From Bacteroidota bacterium (GTDB lineage: Bacteria > Bacteroidota > Bacteroidia > Cytophagales > Cyclobacteriaceae): DNA of 64,000 bases. Location: assembly GCA_018267215.1 (NCBI GenBank), contig JAFDYX010000029.1, positions 124,001 to 188,000 on the forward strand, written 5' to 3'. Made by a program: the position numbers and the translations under genes. Shown here piece by piece: positions 36,349 to 43,904 of the stretch. The notes beneath the pieces were generated by a model. The model ran no database searches and was not told the DNA's origin. It saw nothing but the letters and a program-made list of their open reading frames with translations. The first letter of the stretch is position 1. Each line of letters begins with the position of its first letter.

Positions 36349-36993
36349 TTGAATTTCTTTCGCACACCATTCTTCCTGCCAAAAATTTTTCCCGCTTTGC
36401 TGTGGCGTGTGCCGACAGACCAAAAAAAAATTTTCTTGACTTTCGATGACGGTCCCGTACCCGGCCCAACGGAGTTTGTTTTAAATGAATTAAAAAAATA
36501 TAACGCCCAAGCCACCTTCTTTTGTATTGGCGATAACATCAGAAAGCATCCAATCATTTTTGAAAAAGTAATTTCGGCAGGGCACGCTATCGGAAACCAC
36601 ACATTCAATCACTTGAAAGGCTGGAATACATCATTAGAAAAATATGTAGAGAATACAGCTCTTTGCGAATCACAAATTAAAAGTCATCAATCACAGGTAG
36701 TAAATTTTTTTCGCCCTCCGTATGGAAGGATCACCCCAAAGCAAATCAAAGTATTAAAAGAAAAATATCAAATTGTGATGTGGGATGTGCTGACACACGA
36801 TTATCTGAAAAATATTTCTCGCAAAGATGTTTTGAAAGGTTCTGTGAAAGCAACACGTCCCGGTTCTATTGTTGTTTTTCACGATAGCCTGAAAGCCGAT
36901 AGAAATTTGACCTTTGTGCTTCCAAGGTTTCTCGAACATTTCTCCTCGGCAGGTTATCAATTCAAATCACTGGGTACATATCCAAACTTGTAA
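36349..36993 (+). CDS. Polysaccharide deacetylase (NodB/CE4)
   Basis: A 214-residue carbohydrate esterase family 4 enzyme that removes N- or O-acetyl groups from glycans. NodB motifs: catalytic base and metal site in IFLTFDDGPVPGPTEFVL, the metal histidines in IGNHTFNHL, the RPPYGRITPKQ motif, WDVLTHDY and VVFHDS. An in-frame TAA two codons upstream leaves only TTG (or ATT) as a start; the TTG gives MNFFRTPFFLPKIFP, a short hydrophobic N-terminus. Probably acts on the polysaccharide made by this region. Confidence 0.93.
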   Translation: MNFFRTPFFLPKIFPALLWRVPTDQKKIFLTFDDGPVPGPTEFVLNELKKYNAQATFFCIGDNIRKHPIIFEKVISAGHAIGNHTFNHLKGWNTSLEKYVENTALCESQIKSHQSQVVNFFRPPYGRITPKQIKVLKEKYQIVMWDVLTHDYLKNISRKDVLKGSVKATRPGSIVVFHDSLKADRNLTFVLPRFLEHFSSAGYQFKSLGTYPNL

Positions 36994-37019
36994 CTTGCAA
37001 CTTGTAATCTGTATTTTTT

Positions 37020-38111
37020 CTGAACCATAAATTTTCATCCCCAAAAGTATTAGTTACTCCATTGGATTGGGGCTTAGGCCATGCTACGCGTTGCATCCCG
37101 GTAATCAACGAGTTGCTGCGCAACGGATGCGAAGTGCAGATGGCATCCAGCGGGCAGGCATTGACATTGCTCCGCGAAGAGTTTTCGTCTTTAAAATCTT
37201 TTAAACTTATACCTTATAGCGCCACGTATTCGTCATGGTTGCCGTTGCGGCTAAAGGTAGCTCTTCAACTTCCTAAGTTTTTATATGCTATTTGGAAAGA
37301 ACATAGGCAAATCAAAAGAATTGTATCCGATGAAAAAATTGATTTTATCATTTCTGATAACAGGTATGGCTGCTGGTCGGCACAAAAGCCATCTGTATTT
37401 ATCGGGCATTTACTGAATGTAGAAGTTCCGCTTTTTCAACGAATGTTGAACAGGTATCACTCGTATTTAATCAATCGTTTTTCTATTTGCTGGATTCCCG
37501 ATACAACCGAAAATTCGTTGAGTGGAAAATTGTCTGCCGCTAAACTGAAGCATGTTAAATACATCGGGCTACTGTCGCGCATGAAGTGGAAAGCTGCTGA
37601 AATTCAGTATGAAATCATAGCTGTTATTTCCGGCCCCGAACCGCAGCGAACTATTTTTGAAAAGAAAATCAGAGCACAACTGCTGGCAAGCAAAAAAAAA
37701 TCTTTGGTAGTAAAAGGTTTGCCGGAAAGCCCACACCGTTCGCAGACTGATAATCTAACAGAAGTCTCGCACCTGCATTCAGCCGAACTCAACGAAGCAC
37801 TTCTGCAGTCTGCCCTTGTTATCTGCCGGTCGGGCTATAGCTCGGTAATGGACTTAGCCACGCTCGGGAAGAAAGCAATATTTGTTCCGACACCGGGGCA
37901 GCCCGAGCAAGAATATCTGGCTGATGAAATGATGAAAAAAGGAATAGCTTACGCGATGCCTCAACATGAATTAGATATAGCAAAGGCCATAGATGAGTCA
38001 AAAAAAATTACAGGTTTTGGCATATATCAACATACAAACAATCTGCGTGAGGCTGTACGAGAGTTGATTGATTTACAAGAGAGAAAAGAAAATACCGAGA
38101 CAAAAAACTAA
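37020..38111 (+). CDS. Glycosyltransferase, MurG/UGT-like
   Basis: A GT-B enzyme of about 360 residues. The conserved N-terminal strand and acceptor loop VLVTPLDWGLGHATRCIPVI begin before the first TTG of the frame (37062), so the true start must lie upstream. Only a CTG (used here) or rarer codons are available between that TTG and the in-frame stop at 37005. The C-terminal donor site has VICRSGYSSVMDLATLGKKA and FVPTPGQPEQEYLADEM, as in MurG-like enzymes. Acceptor unknown. Co-directional with the deacetylase. Confidence 0.85.
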   Translation: MNHKFSSPKVLVTPLDWGLGHATRCIPVINELLRNGCEVQMASSGQALTLLREEFSSLKSFKLIPYSATYSSWLPLRLKVALQLPKFLYAIWKEHRQIKRIVSDEKIDFIISDNRYGCWSAQKPSVFIGHLLNVEVPLFQRMLNRYHSYLINRFSICWIPDTTENSLSGKLSAAKLKHVKYIGLLSRMKWKAAEIQYEIIAVISGPEPQRTIFEKKIRAQLLASKKKSLVVKGLPESPHRSQTDNLTEVSHLHSAELNEALLQSALVICRSGYSSVMDLATLGKKAIFVPTPGQPEQEYLADEMMKKGIAYAMPQHELDIAKAIDESKKITGFGIYQHTNNLREAVRELIDLQERKENTETKN

Positions 38112-38148
38112 GATGATAAAGCAATAGCTTTGTAAAATATTTTTTGCC

Positions 38149-38916
38149 ATGACCTGGATAGATACCCATGCCCACATTTACTTACCCGAATTTGATAACG
38201 ATCGGGAGGGGATGCTGGCGCGCAGCCGCGATGCCGGCCTGACAACTATTTATATGCCTAATATAGATCATACATCCATTGACGCCCTGATGGAGGTAGA
38301 ATCTAAACATAAAAATTGTGTGGCCATGATGGGGCTCCATCCATGCTCTGTAAAAAAAGATTTTGAAAAAGAACTTTACCAAATAGAAAGCTGGCTGAAC
38401 AAAAGAACATTTGCAGCTATTGGCGAGATAGGCACAGATTTGTATTGGGATAAAACTTTTTGGCCACAACAACAGGAAGCATTTAATATTCAGGTGCAAT
38501 GGGCAAAAAAATTAAATTTGCCGTTGGTCATCCATTGCAGGGAGTCAATAGACGAAACCATTGCCTTGCTGCAACCTTATGCAGATGGAAAACTGACGGG
38601 CATCTTCCACTGCTTTTCGGGCAACGTAAGCCAGGCAGAAAAAATGATAGCCATGAATTTTTACTTAGGCATTGGCGGAGTGGCTACTTTTAAGAACGGT
38701 GGGTTGGATAAGGTATTGCCCGCCATTGACTTGGGTAGGATAGTTTTAGAAACCGACAGCCCTTATCTGGCTCCCGTGCCCCACCGGGGCAAGCGAAACG
38801 AACCATCGTATGTGCCACTCATCGCCCAAAAAATTTGTGAATTAAAAAAAATATCTTTGGAAGAATTGAGTACAGCAACAAATGCTACTGTTAAAAGAAT
38901 TTTTGGAACGAAATAA
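38149..38916 (+). CDS. tatD: TatD-family hydrolase
   Basis: A 255-residue metal-dependent DNase/hydrolase. Ligands are HxH in DTHAHIYLPEFD, Glu in IGEIGTDLYWD, His in VIHCRESID, His in IFHCFSGNV and the terminal Asp in LETDSPYLAPVPHRGKRNEP. All TatD positions are intact. It is followed 17 bases later by asparaginase on the same strand. Confidence 0.94.
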   Translation: MTWIDTHAHIYLPEFDNDREGMLARSRDAGLTTIYMPNIDHTSIDALMEVESKHKNCVAMMGLHPCSVKKDFEKELYQIESWLNKRTFAAIGEIGTDLYWDKTFWPQQQEAFNIQVQWAKKLNLPLVIHCRESIDETIALLQPYADGKLTGIFHCFSGNVSQAEKMIAMNFYLGIGGVATFKNGGLDKVLPAIDLGRIVLETDSPYLAPVPHRGKRNEPSYVPLIAQKICELKKISLEELSTATNATVKRIFGTK

Positions 38917-38933
38917 TTTTATTTTTCAATAAC

Positions 38934-39986
38934 GTGAAACGAATCAACATCAATACGGCTAAGCCTGCCAAGCCGCAATCTAAAGTGATGATCATTTATA
39001 CCGGAGGCACTTTCGGTATGGCGCATGATGCTGCCGGTGTGCTGGTGCCGTTTGATTTCAGCCTGATACTGGAACACTTGCCGGCACTACGGAATTTAGC
39101 GCTTGACCTTACCGTTATTTCTTTCGATCAGCCGATAGATTCATCGAACATCAAACTGATCCACTGGCAGCAGATAGCCCAACTTATTTACGACCATCAC
39201 CACGAGCAAGACGGATTTGTTGTGCTGCACGGCACCGATACCATGTCGTACACCGCTTCAGCACTCAGCTTTATGCTGCAAGGTTTAAAAAAGCCTGTTG
39301 TGTTTACAGGAGCCCAGCTTCCTATTAGTGAACTGCGGTCGGACGCGCGCGAAAACTTAATTACCTCACTTGAAATTGCTGCAGCTAAAAAAAATGGAAA
39401 AGCCATCGTGCCCGAAGTGTGCATTTATTTTGGCGATGAATTGCTGCGTGCTAACAGGAGCAAGAAAGCAGAGAGCATGCACTTCGATGCCTTTCAATCG
39501 GATAACTACCCGCCACTGGCCAAGGCAGGGGTGAAGATCGAATACAATGAAGCAGCCATACTCACCCCGAAGGACGAACTGAAGTTGACAGACAAACTGG
39601 AAAACGCCATCGTCATCTTGAAATTATTTCCCGGCATCCCGGATGAGGCAGTCAAAGCTATGACATCCATCAATGGATTAAAGGCTATCGTTATGGAGAC
39701 CTTTGGTTCTGGCAACGCACCTACCACACCTGCCTTTTTACAGATTTTAAAAGAAGCCATCAACCGGGGAATCATCATTTTAAATGTATCGCAGTGCTCG
39801 GGCGGCATGGTGATGCAAGGGCGCTATGAAACGAGCAAAGACCTCTTGCAAATTGGCGTGATCAGCGGCAGCGACATGACTACCGAAGCAGTACTCACTA
39901 AGTTGATGGTATTGCTTCCACAGTTTAGCGGAGCTGAGATAAAGGAGCAACTGAGCCGGCCGTTGGCAGGAGAAATGACAGAATAG
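38934..39986 (+). CDS. ansA: Type I L-asparaginase
   Basis: Hydrolyses asparagine to aspartate and ammonia, probably in the cytoplasm, since no signal peptide is seen. It has 350 residues and a GTG start. First catalytic Thr in IIYTGGTFGMAHD; second catalytic group in VVLHGTDTMSYTASALSFML, including the Thr-Asp pair. FTGAQLPISELRSDARENL and ETFGSGNAP match type I enzymes. Convergent with tRNA-Ser. Confidence 0.94.
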   Translation: MKRININTAKPAKPQSKVMIIYTGGTFGMAHDAAGVLVPFDFSLILEHLPALRNLALDLTVISFDQPIDSSNIKLIHWQQIAQLIYDHHHEQDGFVVLHGTDTMSYTASALSFMLQGLKKPVVFTGAQLPISELRSDARENLITSLEIAAAKKNGKAIVPEVCIYFGDELLRANRSKKAESMHFDAFQSDNYPPLAKAGVKIEYNEAAILTPKDELKLTDKLENAIVILKLFPGIPDEAVKAMTSINGLKAIVMETFGSGNAPTTPAFLQILKEAINRGIIILNVSQCSGGMVMQGRYETSKDLLQIGVISGSDMTTEAVLTKLMVLLPQFSGAEIKEQLSRPLAGEMTE

Positions 39987-40003
39987 CTACCCGGCAGATT
40001 TTA

Positions 40004-40032
40004 TTTGACGGCAGAGCGAAAGCCCTGTCAAA
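40004..40032 (-). terminator. Possible terminator between asparaginase and tRNA-Ser
   Basis: TTTGAC and GTCAAA pair around an inner GC-rich stem capped by GAAA. It lies between two convergent genes, six bases past the 3' end of the tRNA. The T-tract is weak. Confidence 0.45.
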
Positions 40033-40037
40033 AATCG

Positions 40038-40124
40038 CGGAGAGGGCGGGATTCGAACCCGCGATACCCTTGCAGGTATACACACTTTCCAGGCGTGCTC
40101 CTTCAACCACTCGGACACCTCTCC
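40038..40124 (-). tRNA. tRNA-Ser (anticodon GGA)
   Basis: On the minus strand an 87-base type II tRNA folds with acceptor GGAGAGG/CCTCTCC and discriminator G. The anticodon loop reads CTGGAAA (anticodon GGA). A long variable arm is formed by GTGTATACCTGCAAGGGTATCG, and the T arm is CGGG-TTCGAAT-CCCG. CCA is not encoded. The long variable arm and G discriminator identify serine. Confidence 0.96.
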
Positions 40125-40138
40125 GTTTTTTGAGTCCG

Positions 40139-40146
40139 CAAAAATA
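40139..40146 (-). promoter_or_regulatory. Possible -7 box of tRNA-Ser
   Basis: On the minus strand TATTTTTG fits TAnnTTTG and ends 14 bases before the tRNA. The -33 element is not clear. Confidence 0.45.
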
Positions 40147-40200
40147 ATAAAATTTTGATGCGGGTAACTAACTTCTGTTATCTTGCTGATAAATCTCTTG

Positions 40201-41190
40201 ATGGAGAACCTGTTGAATATTCTGAAAGATGAGCTGCTCGGTTTTTTTTCTGTGCAGGGTCTCGTCAATTTAATCGAGTCAGGCAACTATTCTTCTCTTC
40301 GAACGTGGCAAGGCGTTACGGCCATCATAGACCCACTCATCCCGCTTATTGTTGTCATCGAGATAGTAATGGCCTTCATCAAGCGCAAGCTCACTTTTGC
40401 TGAGTACAGAATTCCTTTTTTTGTGTATGTGTTTAACCGCACGGCAGGCCGTTTCTTGTCGCTGGGGGTAATAGGCTTTTGCATAGGCTACATCAGCCCT
40501 TTGGTTTGGGTGCATATTCCCCTAACGTGGTATGGGTTTATAATGGGTTATGTGGTTTGGGAGTTCTCTCATTTTATCTATCATTATTTAGCTCATAAAG
40601 TAAGATTGTTGTGGTGCTTGCACGCTACCCATCATGCGCCCGTGCAGATGAACCTGTCGGTAACGTATGCTCATTTTATTTTAGAGGCACCGTATGCCGA
40701 CTTAATCCGCACCTCCATTTGCCTATTCTTCGGAGTACCCCTGCCGATGTTATTTGCTATCATGTTTATTGATGGCACCTGGGGAGCGTTTATCCATGTG
40801 GGAGAAAATTTTTTAAAAAACTCACAATTAGGATTTTTAGAAAAATATATTCTCACCCCCTCTCATCACCGCGTACATCATGCGCGCAACCCGTTGTACA
40901 TAGATACCAACTTCTGCAACTTATTAAATATTTGGGATCGCATTTTTAAAACCTATCAACCGGAACAGGCGGACATAGAAATAGAATACGGCATCACCCG
41001 CAGCATGGATCCCAAAAATTTTTGGGATGTTTATTTTGGCGAATTGTATTATCTGGCATTGGATATTTATAAAGCTCCGGGCTTGGTCAATAAGCTATTG
41101 TATTTCATCATGCCACCCGGCTGGAGCCACACAGGCGCACACAAGACTGCCTCCGTTATGCGGAATAATTATTTAAAAAAATCAACGTAA
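40201..41190 (+). CDS. Sterol desaturase/fatty acid hydroxylase family protein
   Basis: A 329-residue membrane di-iron oxygenase. The three histidine clusters are present: HYLAH in the first loop, HATHH in LWCLHATHHAPVQMN and HRVHH in SPSHHRVHHARN-like LTPSHHRVHH. Four or more spans surround them, including IIVVIEIVMAFIKR and the FICHVYV-type helices. The ATG six codons inside the longest frame fits best. Probably hydroxylates or desaturates a lipid (hopanoid, carotenoid or fatty acid); the substrate cannot be read. MFS gene follows eight bases later. Confidence 0.9.
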   Translation: MENLLNILKDELLGFFSVQGLVNLIESGNYSSLRTWQGVTAIIDPLIPLIVVIEIVMAFIKRKLTFAEYRIPFFVYVFNRTAGRFLSLGVIGFCIGYISPLVWVHIPLTWYGFIMGYVVWEFSHFIYHYLAHKVRLLWCLHATHHAPVQMNLSVTYAHFILEAPYADLIRTSICLFFGVPLPMLFAIMFIDGTWGAFIHVGENFLKNSQLGFLEKYILTPSHHRVHHARNPLYIDTNFCNLLNIWDRIFKTYQPEQADIEIEYGITRSMDPKNFWDVYFGELYYLALDIYKAPGLVNKLLYFIMPPGWSHTGAHKTASVMRNNYLKKST

Positions 41191-41197
41191 ATAATAC

Positions 41198-42505
41198 ATG
41201 AACAACATTGCTCTCAATAACCCGCGCACCATCCGTGCCTGGTGCATGTATGACTGGGCTAATTCTGTTTACTCGCTGGTGATTACTTCGGCCATCTTTC
41301 CGGTGTACTATCAATCAGTAACTACGGCAGCAGACGGAAATGACAAGGTTCATTTTTTAGGGTTTGAGGTCGTTAACTCAGTACTGTATTCCTACGCGCT
41401 GTCGTTTTCGTTTTTGGTGATAGCCCCGCTGTTGCCTTTGCTGTCGGGCATGGCCGACTATACAGGGAACAAAAAGATATACATGAAAATTTTCTGTTAT
41501 ACAGGTGCTTTGGCCTGCATGGGCTTTTATTTTTTTACCGCCTCTACTTTGCACTGGGGAATTTTTTGTGTGATCATCGCCAGCATTGGCTTTTCGGGAA
41601 GCCTTGTTTTTTACGATGCCTTCTTGCCCGAGATTGTTACGCCCGATTTATATGACAAAACCAGCGCCAAAGGTTTTTCTTACGGCTATTACGGAAGTGT
41701 ACTGATGATGGTGATAGCTTTGGGTTTTATTTTGTCGCCTGCTACATTCGGTTTCCCCGATGCCGGCACGGCTACCCGCTTTTCATTTCTTTTGGTCGGC
41801 TTGTGGTGGATAGGATTTGCCCAAATACCTTTTGCCCGGCTGCCCGACAATCCCTACAACCAACACCCCGGCAAGCAAAAATTGCTGAAAGGATATTATG
41901 AACTCAGAAAAGTATGGAATAGCTTAAAAGAAAATCGCGATCTCAAATTTTTCATCGCGGCCTACTTTTTTTACAACATGGGCGTGCAAACGGTGATGTA
42001 TTTAGCTGCTACTTTTGGTTCAAAAGAACTAAAGCTACCGGACTTTAAACTGATTGCAACGGTATTGCTGATTCAGTTGGTAGCATCGGTGGGAGCTAAT
42101 TTTTTTGCCCGTTATTCTGAAAGGCACGGAAACCGCAAAGCGTTGATTACCATGATTGGTTGTTGGATCGTTATATGTATCGCAGCCTATTTTATCAGGT
42201 ATGAATATCAGTTTTATGCGGTGGCATTTGCTGTGGGCTTGGTGATGGGTGGCATTCAGGCGCTGTCGCGTGCTACTTATTCCAAATTAATTCCGCAAGA
42301 CTCTATTCAGCATGCTTCGTATTTCAGCTTCTTCGATGTTACGTTTAACCTCTCTGTTGTGGCGGGTACGTTCTGCTACGGGTTGGTAGAACAACTAACC
42401 GGCAGCATGCGCAACAGCACGCTGGCGCTGGCTTCTTTTTTTGTCATCGGGTTGCTGCTACTACTCAGGGTTCGGTCGGCCAAACTTCTGCCTATCCGCG
42501 GTTAA
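41198..42505 (+). CDS. MFS transporter, UMF1 (Atg22-like) family
   Basis: A 435-residue permease with about 12 spans. The UMF1 family signature RTIRAWCMYDWANSVYSLVI opens the protein; SGMADYTGNKK after span 2 is the MFS loop; VMGGIQALSRATYSKLIP is the conserved span 8-9 loop. Substrate unknown (Atg22 exports amino acids from yeast vacuoles). Seven bases after the hydroxylase gene. Confidence 0.9.
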   Translation: MNNIALNNPRTIRAWCMYDWANSVYSLVITSAIFPVYYQSVTTAADGNDKVHFLGFEVVNSVLYSYALSFSFLVIAPLLPLLSGMADYTGNKKIYMKIFCYTGALACMGFYFFTASTLHWGIFCVIIASIGFSGSLVFYDAFLPEIVTPDLYDKTSAKGFSYGYYGSVLMMVIALGFILSPATFGFPDAGTATRFSFLLVGLWWIGFAQIPFARLPDNPYNQHPGKQKLLKGYYELRKVWNSLKENRDLKFFIAAYFFYNMGVQTVMYLAATFGSKELKLPDFKLIATVLLIQLVASVGANFFARYSERHGNRKALITMIGCWIVICIAAYFIRYEYQFYAVAFAVGLVMGGIQALSRATYSKLIPQDSIQHASYFSFFDVTFNLSVVAGTFCYGLVEQLTGSMRNSTLALASFFVIGLLLLLRVRSAKLLPIRG

Positions 42506-42547
42506 TCTGTGAAAGGGATGTCAATAAAATTATTTTGTAAGATACAA

Positions 42548-43318
42548 TCAATACTGCAGGTGTTTCACCGTAATGCCGTTGTTGATGAGTTGCTTCAGCG
42601 AATCAATGCCGATTTTCACATGCAAGTCAACAAAGTTGGTAGTTACCTTGTGGTCGCTGGCTTCTGTCTTTACGCCATCGTGTATCATAGGCTGGTCTGA
42701 TACTAACAGCAGCGCGCCTGCCGGTATTTCATTGTAAAATGCCGTTGAAAAAATTGTGGCCGTTTCCATATCAATGGCCATCGCCCGTATCTTCATCAGG
42801 TATTCTTTAAAATGCTCGTCCCATTCCCATACCCTGCGGTTGGTGGTGTACACGGTGCCGGTCCAGTAGTCTTGTTGATAATCGCGAATGGTGGTAGAGA
42901 TAGCTTTCTGTAAGGCGAAGGCCGGCAGCGAGGGCACTTCGGGCGGAAAATAATCGTTGGAGGTACCCTCTCCGCGGATGGCGGCAATGGGCAGAATGAG
43001 GTCACCAATTTCATTTTTCTTTTTGAGCCCGCCACACTTGCCCAAAAACAAACAAGCCTTGGGGGTGATAGCCGTCAGGCAATCCATAATAGTGGCCGCA
43101 TTCGGGCTGCCCATGCCGAAGTTAATAATCGTGATGCCCTGTGCCGTGGCGCTGAGCATGGCTCTTTCTTCTCCGCTTACGGGCACATTGTGCCACTCGG
43201 CAAATTTGCGCACGTAGTTATCGAAGTTGGTAAGCAAAATGTATTGCCCGAAATCTTTCAACGGCACACCCGTGTAGCGGGGCAGCCAGTTTTCTACAAT
43301 TTCTTTTTTTGTTTTCAT
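42548..43318 (-). CDS. amn: AMP nucleosidase
   Basis: A 256-residue nucleoside phosphorylase-fold enzyme of the short AMP nucleosidase type common in Bacteroidota; cleaves AMP to adenine and ribose 5-phosphate. Motifs: GMGSPNAATIMDCL for phosphate binding, CLFLGKCGGLKKKNEIGDLI and AMAIDMETATIFSTAF (MExxxxF-like substrate site). ATG chosen so that it begins MKTKKEIVENWLPRYTG as in relatives. The simpler alternative, a purine phosphorylase, is less likely. Confidence 0.88.
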   Translation of the reverse strand: MKTKKEIVENWLPRYTGVPLKDFGQYILLTNFDNYVRKFAEWHNVPVSGEERAMLSATAQGITIINFGMGSPNAATIMDCLTAITPKACLFLGKCGGLKKKNEIGDLILPIAAIRGEGTSNDYFPPEVPSLPAFALQKAISTTIRDYQQDYWTGTVYTTNRRVWEWDEHFKEYLMKIRAMAIDMETATIFSTAFYNEIPAGALLLVSDQPMIHDGVKTEASDHKVTTNFVDLHVKIGIDSLKQLINNGITVKHLQY

Positions 43319-43377
43319 AATGTAAATAAAGTTCAAGATTCGAAGTTCGGGGTTTAAAGTTCACCATACAAAGTTTG

Positions 43378-43410
43378 ACTTTGAACTTTAAACTTTGAAC
43401 TTTGAACTTT
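43378..43410. repeat. Imperfect 7-bp tandem repeat before the HsdR_N gene
   Basis: Nearly five copies of ACTTTGA (one copy ACTTTAA) stand in the 90-base gap between amn and the next gene, with inverted-orientation copies AAAGTTCA just upstream (near 43329 and 43357). They end four bases before the ATG. The gap has no gene. Confidence 0.7.
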
Positions 43411-43414
43411 CAGC

Positions 43415-43858
43415 ATGTACAAACTCAATCTTCCTGCTTACGAAGTTTCCCTCAAAAAAGAGAATGGAAAAGTATGGATTTTTGATGGCATTCGGAAAAA
43501 ATTTTTGGTGCTGACGCCCGAAGAGTGGGTGCGTCAACATTTTATTCAATATTTGATTACTGAAATGAAATACCCCAAGTCGCTCTTTCGCATCGAAGGA
43601 AGTTTGCTGTATAACAGATTACAAAAACGGTCGGATATTTTAGTCTTCAATAGGAGTGGCAAGCCGTGGATGTTGGTCGAGTGTAAATCCCCGACTATCA
43701 AATTGAACCAAAAGGCATTTAATCAAGTAGCTGTTTACAACATGACGCTCGGAGCCAAATACTTAGCTGTTACCAACGGCATGGCACATTTTTGTTTTGA
43801 AGCGGCCATACCGGGACATGAACCCAAAACACTTGAACATTTTCCGCAGTTTGAATAA
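43415..43858 (+). CDS. HsdR_N-type (type I restriction endonuclease N-terminal) nuclease-fold protein
   Basis: A 147-residue stand-alone HSDR_N_2 domain. It carries a PD-(D/E)XK-type site: Asp in RSDILVFNR, then Glu and Lys in MLVECKSPTIKL. VRQHFIQYLITEMKYPKSLF is the conserved N-terminal helix. No HsdM or HsdS is near, and such orphans are common in Bacteroidota. It may be a nuclease or a DNA-binding accessory. A helicase gene starts 46 bases later. Repeats lie in its upstream gap. Confidence 0.9.
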   Translation: MYKLNLPAYEVSLKKENGKVWIFDGIRKKFLVLTPEEWVRQHFIQYLITEMKYPKSLFRIEGSLLYNRLQKRSDILVFNRSGKPWMLVECKSPTIKLNQKAFNQVAVYNMTLGAKYLAVTNGMAHFCFEAAIPGHEPKTLEHFPQFE

Positions 43859-43904
43859 TAGTTCAAACGTCAATACCAATTCTCTGCAACCTGAAAAACC
43901 TGAC

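Noticed and set aside
43797-43904. Upstream extension of the SF1 helicase
   Set aside because: It overlaps the HsdR_N gene in another frame and lacks helicase similarity; the ATG after the overlap is preferred.
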